From Neurospora tetrasperma FGSC 2508 (Eukaryota; Ascomycota; Sordariomycetes; Sordariales; Sordariaceae), in assembly GCF_000213175.1 (NCBI RefSeq), contig NW_009799099.1:3601215-3665214 (forward strand): DNA of 64,000 bases, given 5' to 3'. The notes under the pieces were generated by a model. It was not told the DNA's origin and did not search any database. It worked only from the letters and a program-made list of their open reading frames with translations. This document shows, piece after piece, positions 35,775 through 43,600 of the stretch; the first letter of the stretch is position 1, and every line of letters starts with the position of its first letter. The translations under genes were made by a program, and so were the position numbers.

Positions 35775-37085
35775 TCAACTTACCTTCTTCCTCATCGACG
35801 GCCTCCATTTGGCATATGGATGTTCCTCCTCAACCGTCTCCGGCACAAGGTGATCAACCGCCCTCGTGTTAAGCAACCCCGGATGCACCTGATCCAGACT
35901 CGTAACCCCACACATCTTCATCGTCGTCTCCAACTCATCATTTAATATCTGCACATATCTCCTCACCCCTTCCTCCCCATATCCAAGTCCATACAAGATC
36001 CCCCTCCCAATCCCCACCCCACTGGCGCCCAAACACAAGGCCTTAAACACATCCGTACCGCGCGTCACCCCTCCATCAACCAACACCTCCATCTTGTCAA
36101 AAACCTGCGGACAACACCTCTGCAACTCCAGCAATACCAAAATCGTCGCTGGCGCCGTATCCAAGCTCCTCCCCCCATGATTCGACACCACGATTCCCTC
36201 TACGCCCGCCTCCATCGCCCTGACCGCATCCGTAGCCGTTTGCACCCCCTTCAACACAATCTTCGCCTCCTCTGGTAAACAGCTCCTCAACCAAGCAATA
36301 TCTCCCCATGAGACACTAGCATCCAGAAACTTTCCCGTGATCCTCCCCAGCCCGCCTCCGGACTTGTCATTCTCCGCCTTCTCTCCCGTCATCGGTACCC
36401 CCGAAGACAGCCCAACCGCCTCCTCCGCCGAAATCCTCTCATCCGCCTCCCTCTTCCCCGGCACTGGCGCGTCAACAGTCAAGAACACGGCTTTCACCCC
36501 CGCCTCCACCGCCTGCTTTAGCAACTTTTCGGATTTGCTCCGGTCTTTGTCCACATAAAGCTGGAACCACAATGGTGGAATTGCTTTTTCTTCTTCTTCT
36601 TCTTCTTCTTCTTCTTTTCTCTCAGTGACAGTCTCGCAGTCCTTGACAACCCTCGCAATTTCACCCACGGAAAAACTAGCGCTGGTACTAATCGTCATGC
36701 CCACCCCCAGCTTTTCACAAGCCCTTCCGATCGCCTTTTCGCCCTCTGGGTGAACGGTGGTTCCCAAGGAGGTGGCGGCCGCAAAGATGGGAGAGGAGAC
36801 AGGGTGGCCGAGGATGCGAGTGGAAATGGAGACGCGAGAAACGTCGCGGAGGATGCGGGGCCGCAGGGTGATGAGGGAGTAAGTGTGCGAGTTGGAGCGG
36901 TGGGTGTGGCAGTCGGTGGCGGCCGAGGTGACGAAGGCGTGGGTTTTGGGGGGAAAGGATGAAGCGGCGGCGGAGAGGAAGTCGTGGGTTGAGAGGAGGG
37001 TGTGGAGGGGGGGTTGGGAGGAGGAGTGGTGAGGGTTCGTCGAGGAGGTGGTGGTTTTCACGGTTGTTGTTGGGGGGATTGTCAT
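35775..37085 (-). CDS. FMN-dependent alpha-hydroxy-acid dehydrogenase/oxidase
   Basis: Oxidises short 2-hydroxy acids (lactate or glycolate type) using FMN in a TIM barrel. 436 residues from the ATG at 37085; the frame opens two codons earlier at a TTG. No cytochrome b5 domain is present, so it is not a Cyb2-type lactate dehydrogenase. Visible family motifs: 'SSPIFAAATSLGTTVHPEGE', the active-site 'VSNHGGRSLD' (His near residue 302), 'VLVDGGVTRGTDVFKALCLG' and 'GIGRGILYGL' (phosphate binding). A TCT repeat (about 36588-36617, plus strand) encodes an extra Glu run between barrel strands. The codons before the stop form a perfect donor, GTAAGT, giving 'MRKKVS' and stop; a further exon is possible but I find no convincing acceptor. 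No mitochondrial or secretory signal is clear. Confidence 0.85.
   Translation of the reverse strand: MTIPPTTTVKTTTSSTNPHHSSSQPPLHTLLSTHDFLSAAASSFPPKTHAFVTSAATDCHTHRSNSHTYSLITLRPRILRDVSRVSISTRILGHPVSSPIFAAATSLGTTVHPEGEKAIGRACEKLGVGMTISTSASFSVGEIARVVKDCETVTERKEEEEEEEEEKAIPPLWFQLYVDKDRSKSEKLLKQAVEAGVKAVFLTVDAPVPGKREADERISAEEAVGLSSGVPMTGEKAENDKSGGGLGRITGKFLDASVSWGDIAWLRSCLPEEAKIVLKGVQTATDAVRAMEAGVEGIVVSNHGGRSLDTAPATILVLLELQRCCPQVFDKMEVLVDGGVTRGTDVFKALCLGASGVGIGRGILYGLGYGEEGVRRYVQILNDELETTMKMCGVTSLDQVHPGLLNTRAVDHLVPETVEEEHPYAKWRPSMRKKVS
36588..36617 (+). repeat. Trinucleotide repeat (TTC)n coding for a Glu run
   Basis: About ten TTC/TCT units on the plus strand, read as Glu codons in the FMN-dependent dehydrogenase. 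It is in frame and lengthens a loop. Confidence 0.85.
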
Positions 37086-37445
37086 TTTCAATGGTGGTTA
37101 GTGTGTGTGACGGTTTGTGACGGTGATGATGGTGGTTGTGATAGTGATACTGCAGACAAGATGGGAGAGGAAGGGATGGGTGGTCAGCCAGTTTAAAAGA
37201 CAATTGGGCATCGGGTCTTACAGCACAACGAGAAAGAGGTTGTTGATCAGCAATCGGTCCAGAGCTGTGACACACACACACACACGAGAATAGCTGTAAA
37301 TGAACTCGGGGGAATTGGCCCCGAGCTCTGAAGACACCTCAAAACGGTTGAGACTTGGACTAGGCGGGGATCCACCATCAGTCCCCCGCCCCGGAAGGCG
37401 GGACGGGAGTGGGGTTGTTCGGACCGGCACTGGGGAAGTGGGTCA
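37086..37445. promoter_or_regulatory. Promoter side of the FMN-dependent dehydrogenase
   Basis: About 360 bases between the start codon and the edge of the inverted repeat. A CA dinucleotide run lies at about 37268-37285. No other feature is recognised. Confidence 0.5.
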
Positions 37446-38548
37446 TTCCCACCGCCAAACGCCTGATCCCCGTATCCACCGCCAAACGCCAGAGCCGCTT
37501 TGGCACCCCCATCATCTGAGGCATTTTTTCAGGAGTTGGCGGAAGCCTTCGATTTTTCGACTTTAAACGCGTATAATTCCACAGCGCGGACGGCCGCCTA
37601 GGTGCACCATATATGTTCTGGTAGCTCTTTCAACGAGGAATCTGAATTCGAAGTCCGTTTTTGAATACGATAAAAACTCGTAGAATTATGAGCGGAAATA
37701 TCAAGAAATAGTAAAAATTGCAAAAGTAAAGTAGGAGTTATATAATAGTATTTAAAAAGGCGGATTTAATGGTAAAGTCCGTTTTTGAATATCTTCAATT
37801 TTGGTAAAGATATAGTTAAAAGAAATAAAATTTCAATTTTGGTTTTTAGTTCATATTATACTAAGAAAGAAAGATATGAAAAAACGAATTTTATATTCGG
37901 ACTTAGCGTATTAACTAGTATATAGAAGCCCACATCTTCTACTATTTTATATTCTATATATTATATAATTCCTAGAAGCAAAAAGAATTAAAAATGGTAA
38001 TTTTGAATAAAATATACTTTCTCTCTATTTTCTTTGAAATCTTAGTATTTTGAATAGTATAAGAAGATATTTAAATACTTTCAAATACGCTAAATCCAAA
38101 TCTGAAATTTGCTTATTTGTATCTCCACTCTTAATTAAAATATAATTTAATAAATAAAATTTAAATTCTATTTCTTTCAACTATATTTCTACCAAAATTG
38201 ACGATATTCAAAAACGGATTTTACCATTAAATCCGCCTTTTTAAATACTATTATATAACTCCTACTTTACTTTTGCAATTTTTACTATTTCTTGATATTT
38301 CCGCTCATAACTCTACGAGTTTTTGTCGTATTCAAAAACGGACTTCGAATTTAGATTCCTTGTTGAAAGAGCTACCAGAACATATATGGTGCACCTAGGC
38401 GGCCGTCCGCGCTGTGGAATTATACGCGTTTGAAGTCGAAAAATCGAAGGCTTCCGCCAACTCCTGAAAAAATGCCTCAGATGATGGGGGTCTGAAACGC
38501 CCAATGCCAAGCAATGCCAAGATAGGATCAGGCGTTTGGCGGTGGGAA
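37446..38548. repeat. AT-rich near-palindrome (large inverted repeat)
   Basis: Two arms in opposite orientation, core 37506-37831 and 38163-38490, are about 95% identical over roughly 325 bases. The match resumes at the outer ends with TTCCCACCGCCAAACGCCTG (37446 onward) against its complement ending at 38548; between outer ends and core the arms differ. The 330-base centre is extremely AT-rich, yet short blocks in it (such as TTAGCGTAT) still mirror each other, so the whole 1.1 kb seems to derive from one palindrome. Arm differences are nearly all transitions, several CpA-to-TpA, as expected of RIP. No target-site duplication longer than two bases and no transposase are seen. It may be a foldback or MITE-like DNA element or an inverted duplication. 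Confidence 0.85.
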
Positions 38549-38984
38549 CATCTTTTTACTGTAGGGCTCTGCAGTGGCACTCTCTGCCGTGACGATGATG
38601 CCATGCCACCTGAAGCCAATTGCGTGCTGTACGTATCAAGCACTGAATGCATTGAGCACAACATCAGTTACATGGAAAGTATTGTGGTCTTCAGGTTTTC
38701 AACTCTTCTTTCGTAACGATGAAATGTTTTAGGAGCCGAGTCGTGAAAGCGGTACTGGGATTCTTACCATACAGGCCATCATCACCCTGTTGAAAAGGGT
38801 CCTCCCCCTCCCTACATTACCTGTAGCGCTAAAATGTCAAGACGCCTAGTGGTAATGCATTCAGCCTCTCGGTCCTCTCTGCATTTTGCAGACAACATAT
38901 GCGATATCAAACGTTTTTTTACACTGTTTGAACGCCGAATTAGACTTGAAGTTATTCCTTCTTCTTTCATTCGACACGTGAAAT
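38549..38984. other. Intergenic region
   Basis: About 435 bases between the inverted repeat and the stop codon of the DUF4202 gene. Only short frames; probably includes the 3' UTR of the DUF4202 gene. Confidence 0.5.
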
Positions 38985-39676
38985 TCACTTCTCAACACCC
39001 AAAGCCTTTTCGATCAGGATCTTGGCCCGTTCGCTCAAGTGCATCTGGAGGGCCAGCGCATGTCCAGACGGACTCATCTTGCCCCATGTCTTCCTCAAAA
39101 TGCCCACCATCTTCTCCTCGTCAATGTCCGGCCGCTTCTCAAAATCTTCAAACTGCTCGTCCAGAAATACTAGGCAAGCGACGTCCTCAAGGACCTGAGT
39201 GTCGCTATCGGTCTTGAGATCCTCTTTCCTTACCAGGGCGGCCACCCGGTCGATCTCCTCCTGGCTCAGCGGAGGCTGGATGGAAGCGTCGGCGAGCAGC
39301 TCAGCCACCTGCTTTGCCGCTTGGGACTTGAGCTTGGCGCGCCAGGTGAGATATCCGGGCCGAGTCATGGGATAGCTGCTTCGTGGGATTTCCCATCTGT
39401 GTTTGGCATATGTGAGAAAGAGGTTCATTTCAGCAAACAAGGAAAGTCGATGAACGCGAACCTTCGGAAATGCTGAGCCCGGCATGCAAGCTGCAAAACG
39501 GGCGACGCTCTAGGTTCTCTAACCGCCAGCCAGCGTGTCATATGTTGGGCATAATCGAGCTCAAATGGCACGGAACCGGACTTCCTCTCGACCGATCTCG
39601 GATCCTGGGCATGTGCCTCGTCGATAAGCTTGAGAGCTTGATGGTAGTTGCCGGGAAGGGGGGTGATTTCATCCAT
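38985..39676 (-). CDS. DUF4202 family protein
   Basis: CDS is complement(38985..39396, 39462..39676), 208 residues. The intron has an unusual GTTCGC donor and an ACACAG acceptor; it joins 'CRAQHFRR' to 'WEIPRSSYPMTRPGYLTWRA' with the split Arg codon restored. The family is defined by 'HYQALKLIDEAHAQDP'-like N-terminal helix, 'FELDYAQHMTRWL', the 'RAQHxxRWxxPRxxYPM' segment and 'QVLEDVACLVFLDEQFEDF' (about 130-150), all present. These His, Asp and Glu residues recall an all-helical HD-like hydrolase fold, but no activity is established; some members are annotated as glutamyl-tRNA synthetase-like without proof. No targeting signal is visible. Confidence 0.85.
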
Positions 39677-40662
39677 GGTGAGTGAAGATCGTTTTCAGAT
39701 ATATGTGTGTACGGTAGTGCGACTGACGCTGGAATATTGACGGGCAAAAGGTTCAAAATGAGTATGAACCGATCAGAGACAAAGACACACGGAACATAAG
39801 TCGCAAAGGGCGAGTCCGTTCAGCTGATGGGTTGATTGTTCAGGGTCTCCCTTTTCATATAAGTGGATATCGTTAGAGTGGACAAATGGGGGCCACACCA
39901 TTCAGATGAGTCAGCAGAGATAAGAGCATGGGAGACCCCCCATCCGGAATCTGGAATGCGGCTACACCTTTCCCAACGTCATCCTACGGTTTGCGTGTGC
40001 GGCCCTTTCACAACGACAGCGCTTTACTTGTTCCAACAAACCATATTTCCATGAAATTTGTTGACCATGGACAGTCAGATGCTTGAAAAATGTCTTCTTG
40101 TCGTTCCTTTGGCTTCATCTTTCTTGCCTTGTATGTGGGGTCGGATATCTTGACCCGTGGTTTGTCCAGCAAGAAACGGGATGAAAGTCGTTCGCGCCTA
40201 GGACGGGACAACTCCTGTTTCCATGGCAACCTGCGAACTTGCAAGCTGGCGACCTTTGAGTATTCCCCCGCCATTCAGCTTATCCTTCACCTTCCAGCAT
40301 TTGCCACCAAGCGGGCGTACATCAGGACTGCAGGCAGTTCAAAGCCGCGCTTCCCAAGCAAACTGGCACCAATTTCGCGACCTGGAAAGACCTTCTTCAC
40401 CCACGCAGCATTTTAAGTCGTCTGGAATTTCTGATTTCCCTTCCCTCATTACCCCTCCTCGAAACTGCACTCAAACTGTCAACCCAAAATCGTGCCAAAT
40501 CACTTGGAATCAAAACACCACAAGTTTGGTACATCAACCGGTTGTTCTCGCGTTTAATCATCGCTGACAAGTACTCAGTTGTTTCTACCCTCGAAATCAT
40601 CTTCTCTCACCTTGTGATCAAGTCCAGCGACACACACACAAGCTTTCCTCATATTCTCCAAG
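39677..40662. promoter_or_regulatory. Divergent promoter region
   Basis: About 985 bases between the divergent starts of the DUF4202 gene and the PPSN-repeat gene. Short frames on both strands have no recognisable content. A short CA run (40630-40640) lies just before the PPSN-repeat ATG. Confidence 0.5.
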
Positions 40663-43600
40663 ATGGCTCCATCTGGACGGAAGAAAGGCAAGGAGGTTGA
40701 CCGGTCACCTACGAGCATCCTGAAGCATGGCGACTATACGGTCTCCCTCACCAGCTGGCTTGCTGGTGGCCCTGTAGTCTTGGGCAAGAAGCCTCGTCGG
40801 GTCATCGACCTCAAAGTTGAGCGCGATCGCAAGTCCGAAACATCGGACCAATCCCTGGTCCTGGCCAGGAAGGACCACGATGCAGCTGCCTCCGATATGG
40901 AGGTTGGCACTTCGGGATCCGAAGGAGCCCTAACGCACACCTCGAGACAACGCCGAGAACCCAAAGGTTCTTCGCAACCAGCTGTAAGCTCAAAGCCGTT
41001 CCTCACGTACGAGGAAAAGAGAGTCGAGAAATTCACTATTCGGCCTCCGCCTGTGGTCTTCAACACGCCTGAAGACGTCCCTACTGGCTGGCTTGAAGCG
41101 ATGTTGAACCAGAGGAAGAATGGTGAAAGCTCAAAGGCTGTTTCGAAGAAGGCCATCAGTTATGAGCATAACGATTCGGAGGATTACGAAGCTGGCTACG
41201 ACTCTCCCCCTCACAACAAATCAAAATTACTGCCAAAGAAGTCATCCAGTGCCTCCAGGAAAGCATCAGAAATTCGCATCGAAACCAAGTCGTCATCAAA
41301 GAAGGGTACTCGAAAAGTCAAAGTCATAACTGCTGATGCAACAGATGAGTCAGATGAGTCGTTATCGGATGTCGAGTCACGTCGTCCTATGAAGACGAAG
41401 AAGCTTGAGCGCCGGAGCATGACCAAAGAGAGAATCAAGAAGAAGATGCACGTCGAGGTTTCTGACGAGGAGACAGCTGATAAAGTCACAACTGATATTG
41501 AGTCGTCAGACATTGAGTCAACAGATGTTGAGCCACGTTCCAAGCCGACATCGAAGAAGAAGCCGAGTACTTCGTCGAAGAAAGCAGGAAGTTCCAAAGT
41601 CAAGGTCGAGACACGGGGCAGAAAGGGCAAGCGGAAGGTCGTGGTGGAAGCTTCAAGCGAAGAGGAAGATTCCTCGGTTGAGTCGATGACAGAAGCTGAG
41701 CCGTCTCCCCTGAAGAAAGTCAAGAACAAGAACCGTGTTACCGTTACCGAGACCACACGAAAGGGCAAAAAGAAGACCATCACAGTTGAATCATCAGATG
41801 AAGCTGACATAGCACATGTCAAATCACGTTCATCACAGAAAGGGAAGAAGTCCGAAATCCGTGTCAAGACCAGCGACAAGACAAAGGCGAAGAAGGTTAC
41901 ATTCGAGCCCACCGATGAACCTGAGACTACTGACGACGCCACAACGGATGCGGAGCCTACGCCGGCGAAAGCGCAGAAGGGCAAGGGCAAGTCCAGAACC
42001 AAGGCAAAGAAGAAAATCGAAGTCGAATCACCCGACCCCGCAGAGACAACCAATGCCGTTACTACTGACGACGCAACTCAAACCGAAGCCGAAACCACCG
42101 ATGCAGATACGACTGTTGCCGAGAAGCCCAAGGGAACTCCAGCAGCAGGTAAAGCCGACAACGACTGGACGCCTTCGCAAGATGCAAGCATACTCAGCAT
42201 GAAGGAAGGCGGCGAACCATGGGCTAACATTGGCAGCGCCATTGGCCGAAACAAGAATGAGGTCAAGAAACGGCACCAGGAACTTGTTCGTCTAGGCGCT
42301 GCTCAAGTCAATAAGGGCAATCAGAGCAAGGCACATAAGACACAGAACAAGAAGAACAAGAACAACGAAGCCGGTCCCAGCCATGCCTCTGTTGCGGACG
42401 AGACTATGGGATTTCGCGAGCTTCCTGGATTTGGCTTTGATGCAGATCAAGACAACAGCAATAACAACGACAACAACAACAATGGTGATGGCTGGAGTGG
42501 TGGTGGTGATCAGAACAACAACACCGATAACAACGGCGGTGGTGGCGAAGGTGCATGGGGAGGTGGAAACCAGACCGACAACAATGGCGGTGGAGATGTT
42601 GGCCCTGGATTTGATACCCCTGCTTGGAGTGCAGACTGTACCGGAGGTGGAGATCAAGATACCAATAACAATAACAACAGCAACAACGACACCAATAACA
42701 ACGGCTTTGGTGATGCGGGTTGGGGCGGCGGAGACCAGGAGAACAACGGAGGTGGTAATGTCGGTCCGGGACCTGGTGATGGTTGGGCCGCAGACTTTAC
42801 AGGAGGCGACAAGCCGCCAAGCAACTCGGGTTCCAAGAATGGTTCAAACCAAGGTAAACCGCCTAGCAACAAACCGCCTAGCAACAGTGGTAACTGTAGT
42901 CAAAATTCGAACCAAGGCAACAACGGCAATAACAAGCCAACCAGCAATAGTGGTGGTGGCGGGAACAATGGAGGCTCTAACCAGGGCAACAAGCCTCCTA
43001 GCAACAATGGTCAGGGAGGAAGCTCAAACCAGGGAAATAAGCCGCCTAGCAATAGTGGCAACAATGGTTGGAGCGGAGGTTCAAACCAGGGGAATAAGCC
43101 TCCTAGTAACAGCGGCAACAATGGTTGGAGCGGAGGTTCAAACCAGGGGAACAAGCCTCCTAGTAACAGCGGCAACAATGGTTGGAGCGGAGGTTCAAAC
43201 CAGGGGAACAAGCCTCCTAGTAACAGCGGCAACAATGGCTGGAGCGGAGGTCCAAACCAGGGGAACAAGCCTCCTAGTAATAGCGGCAACAATGGCTGGA
43301 GCGGAGGTTCAAACCAAGGGAACAACAAACCACCCAGCAACAAGCCGCCCAGCAACAACGGCGGCTGCGGTTCAGGCTCGAACAACGGCAACAGGCCGCC
43401 CAGCAACAAGCCGCCTAGCAACAACGGTGATTGGGGTTCAGGTTCAAATCAGGGGAACAACAACAACACCAAGCCTCCCAGCAACAGCGGCGGTTGGAAT
43501 ACCGGTGGTTCAAATCACGGCGGCAGCAACAACAAGCCTCCGAGCAACAGTGGTAGAGGCGGAGGCCCTAACCAAGGCAACAAGCCGCCCAGCAACAACG

